The notes: generated by a model from the letters alone, not told the origin. A stretch of DNA of 47,563 nucleotides from JADJOY01 sp046331705 [NCBI: bacterium] (GCA_046331705.1 JAXLQJ010000057.1:1-47563), one strand, 5' to 3'. Numbered from the stretch's first letter, positions 32,387-45,047 are shown. A program made the numbers and translations.

Positions 32387-33468
32387 GTTCGCGTGCCCGT
32401 CGAGCGCTCGTCGAGCCAATCGGCGATGCGCGGGAAGATCTCGCGCGGCGACGCGAGCCCGGCGAGCAGGTCGTCGTGGCCGTAGTCGAACGAGAATCCG
32501 TCGGCCACGCCCGCGCGGACGAAGGTCTTGTCGGAGGAGCCGAACGCGTCGAACGCGGCGCGCGTGGCGGCGGCGGGTCGCTGCAGGTCGTGCGCGGCGG
32601 TCATGACGAGCAAGGGCAGCCTCACCTCGGCCAGCCGATCCGAGTAGACGATCGATCCGTCGCGATTCTTCATGGCGCCGGCGCGGATCCAGTCGGCGAA
32701 CTGCTCGACCAGCGCCACCGATTCGTCGGGCACGCCGTTGCGGAAATAGCGCGCCACCACGATGGGATCGAAGTTGCCGGCGCGAAAGCTCGATTCCAGC
32801 ACCGGCACGCGGCCGTACGCGAGCACCGGCCCGGCGAGCCGCGAGCCCGCGCCGAACGGCACCCGCCTGCCCCTGCTGGTGCGCGGCGGCGCCGTGACCC
32901 CCGGCACCTGAGCGCTGGCCGGCGTGATCACCGGCGAGCCGCAGGTGACGGCGCCGCGCACGCGCGACGCCGTTCCGCGAATGGCCGCGGCATAGAGCGC
33001 CTGACCGCTCATCTCCATGCCCACCCAGAAAGCCTCGGGAGCGCCCGCCAGCTCGCAAGCGCGTGCCACCGCGGTCGGAAGATCGTGCTCGACGAAGTCG
33101 TCGAAGCACCACTCGAGCTTCGGGTCGGCGACTCCGCCGGGCCAGCTCGCGTTGCGCCCGCGCAGATCGATCAGGAAGGTGTCGAAGCCGCGCGCCGCCA
33201 GATGACGCGCCAGCGAGTAGTCCGGGTGCAGATCGTAGATCAGCCGGCTACCCGCCATGCCGTGGCTCATGACCACGGGAACGGGCTTCGCCGCGCCGTG
33301 CGGCCGGTAGCGATAGAGCGCCAGGTCCCAGCCGTCGGCGGTCCGCGCGACGTGGCGTTCGTCCTCGCCCGTGGTCCAGTCGAAGCGACGGTACGAGCGC
33401 CCCAGGGTGGCGAGCGCCGCGAAGAACGTGGCGAACCCTTCGAAGGCCCAGCCGAGACGGTATCCCAT
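32383..33468 (-). CDS. Alpha/beta hydrolase-fold protein with altered nucleophile elbow
   Basis: This 361-residue protein has the core fold of lipases and polyhydroxyalkanoate-synthase-like hydrolases: VVMSHGMAGSRLIYDLHPDYSLARHLAARGFDTFLIDLRG (oxyanion region, about 65-104), a late Asp in VMTAAHDLQRP and a catalytic-type His in FDYGHDDLL. The elbow expected as GHSMGG reads G150-M-E152-M-S-G, so the nucleophile Ser is replaced by Glu, with S154 two residues later. It may not be a hydrolase, or may use another residue. It is translationally coupled to the membrane-anchored phosphatase-like gene downstream, which suggests a joint envelope or lipid role. Confidence 0.75.
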   Translation of the reverse strand: MGYRLGWAFEGFATFFAALATLGRSYRRFDWTTGEDERHVARTADGWDLALYRYRPHGAAKPVPVVMSHGMAGSRLIYDLHPDYSLARHLAARGFDTFLIDLRGRNASWPGGVADPKLEWCFDDFVEHDLPTAVARACELAGAPEAFWVGMEMSGQALYAAAIRGTASRVRGAVTCGSPVITPASAQVPGVTAPPRTSRGRRVPFGAGSRLAGPVLAYGRVPVLESSFRAGNFDPIVVARYFRNGVPDESVALVEQFADWIRAGAMKNRDGSIVYSDRLAEVRLPLLVMTAAHDLQRPAAATRAAFDAFGSSDKTFVRAGVADGFSFDYGHDDLLAGLASPREIFPRIADWLDERSTGTRT

Positions 33469-33590
33469 CCGTCACACCCCTCGAGATTCGGACCCGCGCC
33501 GTCCGACGATGGCGCGCTGCCAGCTCGGCGCGCGGGCTCGTGCGCTGGACCGGATAGCACGCCCGAACCGATCGCGGTAGGCTTGCGCGC

Positions 33591-35000
<1,410 letters not shown>

Positions 35001-35144
35001 CGAGCGCCGTCCGCGGGGGACGCAGCCGGCCGCCCTGCGCCACACTGGGCGCAATCGGCTGCGACTGGCCGCCCGCAGCGCCAGCGTCGCTGGCGGGTCG
35101 TTTGCACGGGTTTCCGGGTACGGCGTCACGCACATGTGTGGTTC

Positions 35145-35158
35145 TTACCGATCCGTAA
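35145..35158 (+). promoter_or_regulatory. TetR-type dyad before the alpha/beta hydrolase gene
   Basis: TTACCGATCCGTAA is a palindrome except for two symmetric positions (TTAC-S-GATC-S-GTAA). Dyads of this TTACNGNNNNGTAA type are common TetR-family operators. It lies 11 nt before the ATG at 35170, where a repressor would block initiation. Confidence 0.4.
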
Positions 35159-35169
35159 CGAGGTCGATC

Positions 35170-36111
35170 ATGGCCGAAGCTCCCAAGCCCAATCACGACG
35201 GCGTCGTCGAGTTCGAGGACGGGCGCACCATCGGCTACGCCGAGTTCGGCGATCCGCGCGGCGACCCGGTGCTGTGGTTCCACGGCACTCCCGGGGCTCG
35301 CCAGCAGCTTCCCCCCGACACCCATCGCGAGGCCGCCGAGCGGCACTTGCGCATCATCGGGATCGATCGTCCGGGCACCGGCAACTCGAGCCCGTACCTC
35401 TACGACGTGCTCATCGAGTTCGCCGTCGACATGGAGCACTTCGCCGATCGGCTCGGCTTGAAGCGCTTCGGCGTGGTCGGGCTCTCGGGCGGCGGGCCGT
35501 ACGTGCTCGCGTGCGCGCACCAGCTCCGCGACCGAATCCCCGTGGGCGTGGTGCTCGGCGGTCTCGGACCCACGCGCGGCCACGAAGCCGCTCCCGGTTA
35601 CACCCGCCTGCTGCCGCTCGCCGAGCCGCTGCTGACGGTGATGCGCGAGCCGCTCGCCGAGCTGCTCAACGCGGGCCTGAAATCGCTGGTGCCCATGGCC
35701 AGCGGCGGCTACGACCTCTACGCGCGCTTCGGACCGCGCACCGATCGGCCGTTGCTGCGTCGCCCCGAGATGAAGACGATGTTCATCAACGATCTGGTCA
35801 CGGCCATGGACGGCGGGCTGCGGGCGCCGGTCTACGACGTGGTGCTGTTCGCGCGGCCCTGGGGCTTCTCGCTCCGCAACATCAAGGTGCCGATCCATTT
35901 CTTCCAGGGCGACGCGGATCTCGTGGTGCCGCCGCGCCACGGCGCGCACCAGGCGGGACTGGTGCCACGAGCGACGCTCACGATCGTGCCCAACGAAGGC
36001 CATTTCGCCGGCTTCGCCGCAGTGGGGCACGTGCTCGACAAGATCCGCGAGACGTGGCCTCGCGAAGCCAAGCCCGCGACGCGCGCGCCACGCACCCGCA
36101 AACGGGCCTGA
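35170..36111 (+). CDS. Alpha/beta hydrolase
   Basis: This 313-residue cytoplasmic hydrolase starts at ATG 35170 with CGAGG upstream; an ATG at 35134 is in frame but covers the dyad. Motifs in order are the oxyanion region WFHGTPGARQQ (about 38-48), RPGTGNS, the nucleophile elbow VVGLSGGGPYVLA (Ser near 110), the acid DADLVVPPRHG and the His in NEGHFAGFA. All catalytic residues are present, unlike the coupled hydrolase at 32383-33468. The N-terminal EFGDPRGDPVLWFHG is typical of the esterase/haloperoxidase-like group. The C-terminus is basic. The substrate is unknown. Confidence 0.85.
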   Translation: MAEAPKPNHDGVVEFEDGRTIGYAEFGDPRGDPVLWFHGTPGARQQLPPDTHREAAERHLRIIGIDRPGTGNSSPYLYDVLIEFAVDMEHFADRLGLKRFGVVGLSGGGPYVLACAHQLRDRIPVGVVLGGLGPTRGHEAAPGYTRLLPLAEPLLTVMREPLAELLNAGLKSLVPMASGGYDLYARFGPRTDRPLLRRPEMKTMFINDLVTAMDGGLRAPVYDVVLFARPWGFSLRNIKVPIHFFQGDADLVVPPRHGAHQAGLVPRATLTIVPNEGHFAGFAAVGHVLDKIRETWPREAKPATRAPRTRKRA

Positions 36112-36274
36112 CGCGCTTCGGGGCCTGGAGTGCCCCGCCAAGGCGCCCCCGCGCACCGATCGACCGGCCCGCTCGACGCTGGTCGGCATCCGGTTTGCGG
36201 CAGGACTGATGTCTGAGCCGCCGCCAGCGCGCGGGCAACGGCAGCGCCACGCGTAGCGGCTCGGCGAGGCCGCC

Positions 36275-37540
36275 ATGAATTCGATTCCCTCCGAGTTCGA
36301 CACCCCGACCTACCGGATGGCCATCGCGCAGTTCGAGCAGGCCGCGAGCGTCATCGGCCTCGACCCCAACCTGCGCGAACGCCTGGCACGCCCCACGCGC
36401 GCGCTCGTGGTGCACCTGCCGGTGCGCATGGACGACGGCCACCTGCAGATGTTCGAGGGCTATCGCGTCCAGCACGACGACTCGTTGGGGCCGACCAAGG
36501 GCGGCATCCGTTACCACCCCGACGTGCAGCTCGGCGAGGTCACGGCGCTCGCCATGTGGATGACGTGGAAATGCGCCCTGGTGGGCCTGCCGTTCGGCGG
36601 CGCCAAGGGAGGAATCCGGTGTGATCCCAAGCGCCTTTCGCGCAGCGAGCTGGAGCGGCTGACGCGGCGCTACACGGCACAGATCTCACCGATCATCGGT
36701 CCCGCCCAGGACATCCCCGCGCCCGACGTCGGCAGCGACGCTCAGACCATGGCGTGGGTGATGGACACCTATTCGATGCAGCGCGGATTCGCGGTACACG
36801 GCGTGGTCACGGGCAAGCCCGTGGCGATCGGCGGCTCGCTCGGCAGGGACGAGGCCACCGGTCGCGGCGTGGTTCGCTGCATCACCAACGCGATGGAGCA
36901 CCTGGGTCTCGATCTCGAGGGCAGCACGGCGGTGATTCAAGGCATCGGCAACGTCGGCGGGAACGCCGCGCGCATCCTCCACGAGAACGGCGTCAAGGTG
37001 ACGGCCGTGTCCGACTCGTGCGGCGGCATTCACAACGAGCGCGGTCTCGACATCCCGGAGCTGCTTGGTTTCAAGAAGCGGACGGGAACGCTCGACGGGT
37101 TTCCGGAAGGGGACACGATCTCGAACGAGGAGCTGCTCACGCTGCCGTGCACGACGCTGGTGCCGGCGGCGCTCTCGGAGGCGATCACCGAGCGCAACGC
37201 CAGGAAGCTGCGCTGCCAGATCGTCGCCGAGGGCGCCAACGGACCCACCACCCTGGCCGCCGATCGCATCCTGGAGGATCGCGGGATCCTGATCGTGCCC
37301 GACATCTTGGCGAACGCCGGCGGCGTGATCGTGTCGTATTTCGAATGGGTCCAGGCGCACCAGATGTATTTCTGGAAGCTCGAGGAGATCCGCGACCGGC
37401 TGACCAGCGTCCTCGACTCCGCGTTCGCGCGAGTGTGGGAGCACAAGAGCCAGACCCGCCTGGGCATGCGGCTCGCGGCGCTCACCACCGGGATCCGCGC
37501 CGTCGCCGAGGCGAATCGGCTGCGCGGCCTGTATCCGTGA
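36275..37540 (+). CDS. gdhA: Glu/Leu/Phe/Val dehydrogenase family, glutamate dehydrogenase
   Basis: This 421-residue enzyme interconverts glutamate and 2-oxoglutarate plus ammonium with NAD(P). The substrate-binding Lys motifs are DSLGPTKGGIRYHP and LPFGGAKGGIRCDP. The coenzyme domain starts at STAVIQGIGNVGGNAARIL. VAEGANGPTT and ILANAGGVIVSYFEW are standard. The length is that of the hexameric bacterial/archaeal type of about 420 residues. Cofactor preference is not clear from the sequence. It is convergent with the ACP gene, only 21 nt away. Confidence 0.93.
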   Translation: MNSIPSEFDTPTYRMAIAQFEQAASVIGLDPNLRERLARPTRALVVHLPVRMDDGHLQMFEGYRVQHDDSLGPTKGGIRYHPDVQLGEVTALAMWMTWKCALVGLPFGGAKGGIRCDPKRLSRSELERLTRRYTAQISPIIGPAQDIPAPDVGSDAQTMAWVMDTYSMQRGFAVHGVVTGKPVAIGGSLGRDEATGRGVVRCITNAMEHLGLDLEGSTAVIQGIGNVGGNAARILHENGVKVTAVSDSCGGIHNERGLDIPELLGFKKRTGTLDGFPEGDTISNEELLTLPCTTLVPAALSEAITERNARKLRCQIVAEGANGPTTLAADRILEDRGILIVPDILANAGGVIVSYFEWVQAHQMYFWKLEEIRDRLTSVLDSAFARVWEHKSQTRLGMRLAALTTGIRAVAEANRLRGLYP

Positions 37541-37561
37541 TCCGCCCGCGCGGCGAGGTGG

Positions 37562-37807
37562 TCAGCGCCGGCGCGCCGCGAGGTAGGCGACCAGATCGTC
37601 GAGGGTGGTCACCCGGGCGTAATCGGCCTCCGGGATCTCGACTCCGAGGCGCTCGTGGATCGCCGTGAGCAGCTTCAAGTAGTCGATCGAATCGATGTCC
37701 ACCTGATCGCGTAACGACTTGTCGTTGCGGATCGAGTCGGGCTCGATCTCGGGCGCGATCTCCAGCAACAGGCTCAGCACCGAGCGGCGGATCTCGCTTG
37801 CGTCCAT
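37562..37807 (-). CDS. Acyl carrier protein
   Basis: This 81-residue acidic four-helix protein has the phosphopantetheine site VDIDSIDYLKLL with S40; DxDSID stands in for the usual DSLD, as seen in many specialised ACPs. It is the last gene of the minus-strand acsA-E1alpha-E1beta-E2 operon, 55 nt after the E2 stop. An ACP is not a normal part of a 2-oxo acid dehydrogenase operon. It could receive acyl groups made by the complex, or serve lipoate or fatty acid supply; both are inference. Confidence 0.88.
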   Translation of the reverse strand: MDASEIRRSVLSLLLEIAPEIEPDSIRNDKSLRDQVDIDSIDYLKLLTAIHERLGVEIPEADYARVTTLDDLVAYLAARRR

Positions 37808-37862
37808 GACTCACTCCCCTTCGCGCCTTCACGACTCGACTGCACGCGCGTCGCGCGACGGC

Positions 37863-39101
37863 TCATAGCGCACCGGGCTGCGCGAGCTTCTCGGCGACCG
37901 CCGTCAGGAAGCGGCCGCCGCGATGCCCGTCGCTGGCGCGGTGATCGCCCGCGAGCGTCGCGTGCACCGCCCACCGCGACACCACCCCGTTCTCGATCGC
38001 CCACGGCTGGCGAGCCGGCGTGCCGAAGCCCACCAGCGCCACTTGCGGCGGATAGATGACGCCGTAGACGGTCTCCACGCCTAGATCTCCCATGCTCGTG
38101 ACCGTGATCGTCGCGTCGGTCATCTCGGAGCCCTTGAGCCCGCCCTTGCGAGCGCGCCCCACCAGGTCCGCGAGGGCCGCCATGAGGTCGACGAGGCTCG
38201 CGCGATCGGCGTCGTGGATCGCCGGCGCCACCAGCCCGCCACCGCGCAGGGCGATCGCCACTCCCACGTGGATCCCCGCGCCGGCGCGGAACGCATCGTC
38301 CACCCAGTACCCGTTCAGATCCGGGAAATCGCGGAGCGCGAGCGCCACCGCCTTGACGAGCAACGGCGCGATCACCAGCCGTGCGGCGGGCGGGCGCCCA
38401 CGATTGTGGTCTTCCAGCCACGCCGTCGCGGCGGAGAGATCGACGTGCGTGCCGAGGTAATAGTGCGGGATCTCGCGCTTCGAGCGCGTCATCGCCGCGG
38501 CGATCGCACGGCGCATGGCCAGCGCACGATCGGACCGCGGCGCTTCCGCCGGCGGCGACGGCGCACCGCCCTCCGCGGGTGTGGTCATCGGTGGCGAGCG
38601 CTGGGTCAGGTCGCGAAGCAGCACCGCGCCGTCCGGGCCGGTGCCTGCGACGTGAGCGAGGTCGACGCTCGCCGCGCGCGCCGCTGCGCGAGCGGCCGGC
38701 GATGCACGGACCCGTCGAGCGGCAGGCTCGCTCGGCGGGACGAGCCGCGCGGGAGGTGGCGGCGGCGGTGGCGGTGGTTGCACGCGCGCGGGCGATGGTG
38801 CGGCGCTGGGAAGCGGCACGGGCTCGGCACGCGGCTCGGGCCGAGGGACGGGCAGAGGCTCACGAGCGGCATCCGCGAGGCGCAGCAACACGGTGCCGAC
38901 GGGCACCTTGCGTCCCGGCTCCACCATGATCTCCGCAACGACTCCGTCCTCCCAGATCTCGACGTCGATGTCGGCCTTCTCGGTCTCGACCAGCGCCACG
39001 ATCTGCCCTCGTTCGACCGTCTCTCCGACCCGCACCTTCCATTCGATGACGGTGCCCTCGGCCATGTCCGCGCCGAGCGACGGCATCCGGAACTCATGCA
39101 C
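37863..39101 (-). CDS. 2-oxo acid dehydrogenase E2, dihydrolipoamide acyltransferase
   Basis: This 412-residue E2 subunit starts at a GTG at 39101, overlapping the E1beta stop region by 8 nt. The lipoyl domain (about 1-78) has the lipoyl Lys in [10 protein letters not shown] (K42). A Pro/Ala-rich linker with a run of nine prolines follows, then a peripheral-subunit-binding domain ([25 protein letters not shown]), a second linker and the catalytic domain (from about 195) ending with [15 protein letters not shown], which holds the HxxxDG active site. There is one lipoyl domain only. No E3 gene is in the window. Confidence 0.92.
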   Translation of the reverse strand: MHEFRMPSLGADMAEGTVIEWKVRVGETVERGQIVALVETEKADIDVEIWEDGVVAEIMVEPGRKVPVGTVLLRLADAAREPLPVPRPEPRAEPVPLPSAAPSPARVQPPPPPPPPPARLVPPSEPAARRVRASPAARAAARAASVDLAHVAGTGPDGAVLLRDLTQRSPPMTTPAEGGAPSPPAEAPRSDRALAMRRAIAAAMTRSKREIPHYYLGTHVDLSAATAWLEDHNRGRPPAARLVIAPLLVKAVALALRDFPDLNGYWVDDAFRAGAGIHVGVAIALRGGGLVAPAIHDADRASLVDLMAALADLVGRARKGGLKGSEMTDATITVTSMGDLGVETVYGVIYPPQVALVGFGTPARQPWAIENGVVSRWAVHATLAGDHRASDGHRGGRFLTAVAEKLAQPGAL

Positions 39102-40113
39102 GGCCGGCCACCAGCGCGCGCGCCGCGTCGACGATCCCGGGAACCTGCGGCACCGCCGCGTCCTCGAGATGCTTGGGGTACGGGATGGGAACCTCGGCGC
39201 CGCACACGCGCGCCACCGGCGCATCGAGATCGTAGAAGCATTGCTCGACGATTCGGGCGCTGATCTCCGCGGAGATGCCGCCGCTTCGCCAGCCTTCGTC
39301 CACGATCAGCGCGCGGTGCGTGCGACGCACGCTGCCGGCGATCGTGGCGTCGTCGAGCGGACGCAACGTGCGCAAGTCCACGACCTCGGCCTCGATACCG
39401 TCGCGCGCCAGCGCGTCGGCGGCGGCGAGCGCCTTGGCGAGCGACCCGCCGTACGTGAGGATCGCGAGATCGCGCCCGGCGCGGCGCACGGCCGCGTGAT
39501 CGATGTCCACCGGACCCGCGTCGGCGGCGAGCTTGCCCTTCACGTTGTAGAGGCCGCCGTGCTCGAAGATCAGCACGGGGTCGGGATCCTCGAGCGCGGT
39601 CCAGAGCATGCCGCGCGCATCCTCGAGCGTGGCCGGCGTGAGCACGCGAATGCCGGGGATGTGCCCATACCAGCCTTCCAGGCTGTGGCTGTGCTGCGCC
39701 GCCAGCTGCCTGCCTGCGCCGGTGGTCATGCGGATCACCAGCGGGATCGCGAACTGACCGCCCGACATGTGGCGAATCGTGGCGGCGTTGTTCACGATCT
39801 GGTCGAGCGCCAGCAGGCTGAAGTTCACGGTCATGATCTCGACGATCGGCCGCATCCCGCCCAGCGCAGCGCCGATCCCGGCGCCCACGAACGCCGATTC
39901 CGAGAGCGGCGTGTCCCGGATCCGCTCCGGCCCGAACTCGTCGAGCAGGCCCTTGCTCACGGCGAAGCAGCCGCCGTAGCGGCCCACGTCCTCGCCCATG
40001 AGGAAGACCCGCGGATCGCGCAGCAACGCGTCGCGGATCGCCTCGCGAATCGCCTCGCGGTACGTGATCTCGCGCACCGCCGGCGCGCTCGCCGCACCCA
40101 CCGAGCCGCTCAT
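39094..40113 (-). CDS. 2-oxo acid dehydrogenase E1 beta subunit
   Basis: This 339-residue subunit (ATG 40113) overlaps the E1alpha stop as ATGA. Motifs are [81 protein letters not shown] (His of the thiamine site) and the C-terminal transketolase-like domain [10 protein letters not shown]. The best match is the pyruvate/acetoin group rather than the branched-chain group. It forms the alpha2beta2 E1 with the preceding gene product. Confidence 0.92.
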   Translation of the reverse strand: MSGSVGAASAPAVREITYREAIREAIRDALLRDPRVFLMGEDVGRYGGCFAVSKGLLDEFGPERIRDTPLSESAFVGAGIGAALGGMRPIVEIMTVNFSLLALDQIVNNAATIRHMSGGQFAIPLVIRMTTGAGRQLAAQHSHSLEGWYGHIPGIRVLTPATLEDARGMLWTALEDPDPVLIFEHGGLYNVKGKLAADAGPVDIDHAAVRRAGRDLAILTYGGSLAKALAAADALARDGIEAEVVDLRTLRPLDDATIAGSVRRTHRALIVDEGWRSGGISAEISARIVEQCFYDLDAPVARVCGAEVPIPYPKHLEDAAVPQVPGIVDAARALVAGRA

Positions 40114-41113
40114 CGCACGATCTCCCGCGCGTACACGTCCTTGGTGAGGTTCTCGACGGGCTCCCAGGTGCCCGCCTCGGCGAAGGCAACCGCCGCTTCC
40201 ACCTCCGCCTCGACCTCGGCGCGCAGACGCGCCGCCACGCCCTCGTCGCAAGCACCCGCGTCCGCGAGACGCCGCTCGAACGCCGCGATCGGATCGCGCG
40301 CCTTCCAGCGCTCCACCTCGTCCTTGGAGCGGTAGAGCTCGGGGTCGTACATCGAATGCGCGCGGAATCGGTAGGTCCGAAGCTCCAGGAAATACGGCCC
40401 CAACCCGGACCGGATCGAGGCGCACGCGCGGCGCGTGGCCGCCTCCACGGCGAGCACGTCCATGCCGTCCACGGTCTCCGCCGGCACCCGGTAGCTCTCG
40501 GCCTTGTGACGCAGATCGGTCTCGGCCTCCGAGCGCTCGATCGCCGTGCCCATCGCGTAGAGGTTGTTCTCGCAGGCGAACAAGACCGGCAGCCGCCACA
40601 GCTCCGCGAGGTTCATGGACTCGTGGAACTCGCCCTCGGCCACGGCGCCCTCGCCGAAGAAGCACGCCGTCACCTGCGCGAGCCCGCGCAGCCGATCCGC
40701 GAGCGCGAGCCCGACGGCGAGCGGCAACCCGCCGCCCACGATGGCGTTGCCACCGTAGAAGCGCGTGTCCGCGTCGAAGAGGTGCATCGAGCCGCCGCGG
40801 CCGCAGCTGGTGCCCTCGACCTTGCCGTACATCTCGGCCATCACCCGCGCCGCCGAGATGCCGCGCGCGAGGGCGTGCCCGTGCTCGCGGTAGGTCGCGA
40901 CGATCGCGTCGCGCGGCTCGAGGGCGTTCATCGCGCCCACCGCCACCGCCTCCTCGCCGATGTAGAGGTGGAGGAAGCCGCGGATCTTCTCGGCGGAGTA
41001 GAGCTCCGCGCAGCGTTCCTCGAAGCGCCGCACCAGCAGCATCCGACGCAGCAGCGCGACGCCGTGGCTGGCATCGAGCTCGGCGGCGCCGCTGGAATCG
41101 GCCGATCGCGCGT

Positions 41114-41117
<4 letters not shown>
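40110..41117 (-). CDS. 2-oxo acid dehydrogenase E1 alpha subunit, pyruvate/acetoin type
   Basis: This 335-residue thiamine diphosphate-dependent subunit has [43 protein letters not shown] (as in PDH E1alpha) and the ThDP motif [37 protein letters not shown]. The later [24 protein letters not shown] and [19 protein letters not shown] are also PDH-like. Its ATG overlaps the acsA stop. Pyruvate is the likeliest substrate, but acetoin dehydrogenase E1 is close in sequence and cannot be excluded. Confidence 0.92.
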
Positions 41118-42880
<1,763 letters not shown>

Positions 42881-42967
42881 GCGTCACCTCCCGCGGACCG
42901 TGTAACCCCAGCGGCGTGGCCGCCCGCGTCCATCGGGTAACCCGCACCGCCGTCGCTACGTGGTTTT

Positions 42968-42981
42968 TCCAACACGTTCTC
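42968..42981. promoter_or_regulatory. Degenerate KstR-like site in the acsA/AhpD divergent region
   Basis: TCCAACACGTTCTC fits TnnAACnnGTTnnA at every fixed position except the last. It lies 88 nt before acsA and 163 nt before the AhpD-like gene, in the 263-nt divergent region. Its core AACACGTTCT equals that of the perfect palindrome at 45016-45031. Confidence 0.35.
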
Positions 42982-43143
42982 TACGAGCTGCAACGGTCTC
43001 GCCACGATTTTCGGCGCCTCGCCGCCGGCTCCGGCGGCGATCGTTGCCGCCGCGGCGCGGGGCGCCCCGCTTGCACGGAAAGGGGCCGCTGCCCGCGTGG
43101 CCGCAGTGCGGGAAACCCTGCGCGAACCTGCCGGGAACGCGAA

Positions 43144-43527
43144 GTGACCGACTCGACGCTCGAAGGAAAGAGTGAGGCGCTACGCCGCGTCAGACGCTCG
43201 CTGGGCAAGCTCGCGCGCCGCGCGCCCGCCACCTCGCGGGCGTTCGGTGAGCTGCACAAGGCCACCCAGCGAGCCGGTGCCCTCGACTCGCGTACCAAGG
43301 AGCTGATCGCGCTGGCGATCGGTGTCGCGACCAAGTGCGAGGACTGCGTCGTCTACCACACCGCCGACGCCAAGGCCGCCGGTGCCACCGACGAGCAGAT
43401 CGTGGAAGCGGTGGAGGTCGCGGTGATGATGGGGGGCGGCACCGCGCTCATGTACGCGAGCCGGGTGCTGGACGTGCTCGAAAGCTCCGGCGCGATCGGC
43501 GGAGCGCGATCCCGGTCCGCCGACTGA
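43144..43527 (+). CDS. AhpD-like carboxymuconolactone decarboxylase family protein
   Basis: This 127-residue helical protein starts at a GTG at 43144. The family core is HKATQRAGALDSRTKELIALAIGVATKCEDCVVYHTADAKAAGAT, with the redox site C65-x-x-C68-x-x-x-H72, followed by EQIVEAVEVAVMMGGGTALMYASRVLDVLE. AhpD proteins pass electrons from dihydrolipoamide to peroxiredoxins; a lipoyl-bearing E2 is encoded divergently, so a lipoyl-linked antioxidant role is attractive. This is inference. The malic enzyme gene begins 38 nt downstream. Confidence 0.88.
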   Translation: MTDSTLEGKSEALRRVRRSLGKLARRAPATSRAFGELHKATQRAGALDSRTKELIALAIGVATKCEDCVVYHTADAKAAGATDEQIVEAVEVAVMMGGGTALMYASRVLDVLESSGAIGGARSRSAD

Positions 43528-43565
43528 CGGCGCCGCCGGCGAGTGCGCTCGTCAGGAAAGCAACG

Positions 43566-44912
43566 ATGCCCACCCTCGAGGAGCGACTCGCGCTGAGCCA
43601 GAAGCCGTCCGCCGAGGCGCTGCGCCTGCACCCGTTCTACGCGGGCAAGATCCAGGTTGCCCCGAAATGCGCCATTCGCGGCTACGAGGACTTCGCGATC
43701 TGGTACACGCCCGGAGTCGCGGCGCCCTGCAAGGCCATCCAGGCCGCGCCCGAGCTGGTGTACGAGCACACCAACAAGGCCAACTCGGTGGCGATCGTCA
43801 CCGACGGCACGCGCGTGCTCGGGCTCGGCGACATCGGCCCCGCCGCCGGCCTGCCGGTGATGGAGGGGAAGGCGCTGCTCTTCAAGTACCTCGGCGGCAT
43901 CGACGCCGTGCCGATCTGTCTCGCCACCAAGGACGCGGACGAGATCGTGCGCACGGTCAAGCTCATCGCGCCCGCGTTCGGCGGCATCAATCTGGAAGAC
44001 ATCGCTCAGCCGAAATGCTTCCGCATCCTCGATCGGGCACGCGCCGAGACCGACATCCCCGTCTGGCACGACGACCAGCAAGGCACGGCCACCGCCGTGC
44101 TCGCGGCGCTCGGCAACGCGCTCGAGGTCGTCGGGAAGCGCCGGGACCGCGTGCGCATCGTGCTGGTCGGCATGGGCGCCGCCAACGTCGCCATCGCGCG
44201 GCTCTTGCGCGCCGCCGGCTTCGACACGGGCGGCATCGTCGCGTGCGACCGCGGCGGGGTGCTGCACCGCGACCGGCACGACATCGAATCGCGCGCCGCC
44301 GAGCTCGCGGACAAGTGGCGGCTCTGCCGCGAGAGCAACGGCGACGACGTGCGCGGCGGCATCGCCGAGGCGCTGCGGGGAGCCGACGTCTGCCTCGCGT
44401 TCTCGTCGTCCGGCCCCGGCGTCATCGAGCCCGCGTGGGTGCGTGCGATGGCGAAGGACGCGATCGTCTTCGCGTGCGCCAATCCCACACCCGAGATCTG
44501 GCCCTGGGACGCAGCCGAAGCCGGCGCCCGCATCGTCGCCACCGGGCGCAGCGACTTCCCCAATCAGGTCAACAACTCGCTGGTCTTTCCGGGGGTGTTC
44601 CGCGGCGCTCTCGACGTCCGCTCCAGCACCATCACCGACGACATGGCGCTCGCCGCCGCCGACGCGCTCGGCGCTTTTGCCCGCGCGCGCGGCCTCGGCG
44701 AGGAGCGGCTGCTGCCGCGGATGGACGAATGGGAGGCGGTGCCGCAGGTGGCCGCCGCGACCGGCCTCGCCGCCATCCGCGCCGGGATCGCGCGGCTCTC
44801 GCCCTCGCGCGACGAGCTGGTGCGCCGCGCCACCGACCGCATCCGTGCCGCCCGCGAGCTGACCCGATCCCTGATGAGCGCCGGCGTGATCGCGGCGCCG
44901 CCTGCTCCGTGA
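43566..44912 (+). CDS. NAD(P)-dependent malic enzyme, short bacterial type
   Basis: This 448-residue enzyme decarboxylates malate to pyruvate. Motifs: IWYTPGVAAPCKAI with the catalytic Tyr, GKALLFKYLGGIDAVPI with the catalytic Lys region, NLEDIAQPKCF with metal-binding acids, and PVWHDDQQGTATAVLAAL. The NAD-binding domain has VLVGMGAANVAIARLL, then SSGPGVIEP and FPNQVNNSLVFPGVFRGALDVR. There is no phosphotransacetylase extension. Pyruvate made here could feed the neighbouring dehydrogenase complex. The cofactor is not certain. Confidence 0.92.
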   Translation: MPTLEERLALSQKPSAEALRLHPFYAGKIQVAPKCAIRGYEDFAIWYTPGVAAPCKAIQAAPELVYEHTNKANSVAIVTDGTRVLGLGDIGPAAGLPVMEGKALLFKYLGGIDAVPICLATKDADEIVRTVKLIAPAFGGINLEDIAQPKCFRILDRARAETDIPVWHDDQQGTATAVLAALGNALEVVGKRRDRVRIVLVGMGAANVAIARLLRAAGFDTGGIVACDRGGVLHRDRHDIESRAAELADKWRLCRESNGDDVRGGIAEALRGADVCLAFSSSGPGVIEPAWVRAMAKDAIVFACANPTPEIWPWDAAEAGARIVATGRSDFPNQVNNSLVFPGVFRGALDVRSSTITDDMALAAADALGAFARARGLGEERLLPRMDEWEAVPQVAAATGLAAIRAGIARLSPSRDELVRRATDRIRAARELTRSLMSAGVIAAPPAP

Positions 44913-45015
44913 ATCGACTCGCGCCCACTCCCTCGATCGCGGCGTCCTGAGTCGAGCACCGACGCGAGCGCGTGCGGCGGCCGGGCGGGGTCCGCTCCAC
45001 CCCACTTCGCCTGTG

Positions 45016-45031
45016 GTAGAACACGTTCTAC
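45016..45031 (+). promoter_or_regulatory. KstR-like TetR operator before the amidohydrolase gene
   Basis: GTAGAAC-AC-GTTCTAC is a 16-bp dyad with perfect 7-nt arms. Its inner 14 bases, TAGAACACGTTCTA, equal the core reported for KstR, the TetR repressor of steroid catabolism in actinobacteria. It ends 16 nt before the ATG and just before the ribosome binding site. Confidence 0.7.
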
Positions 45032-45047
45032 TTCGGGGGGCGCGACC

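Noticed and set aside
30299-33112. A 937-codon frame for the membrane-anchored hydrolase
   Set aside because: The first 240 or so codons are an out-of-frame reading of the upstream hydrolase gene. The ATG at 32386 overlaps the upstream stop and begins the membrane domain.
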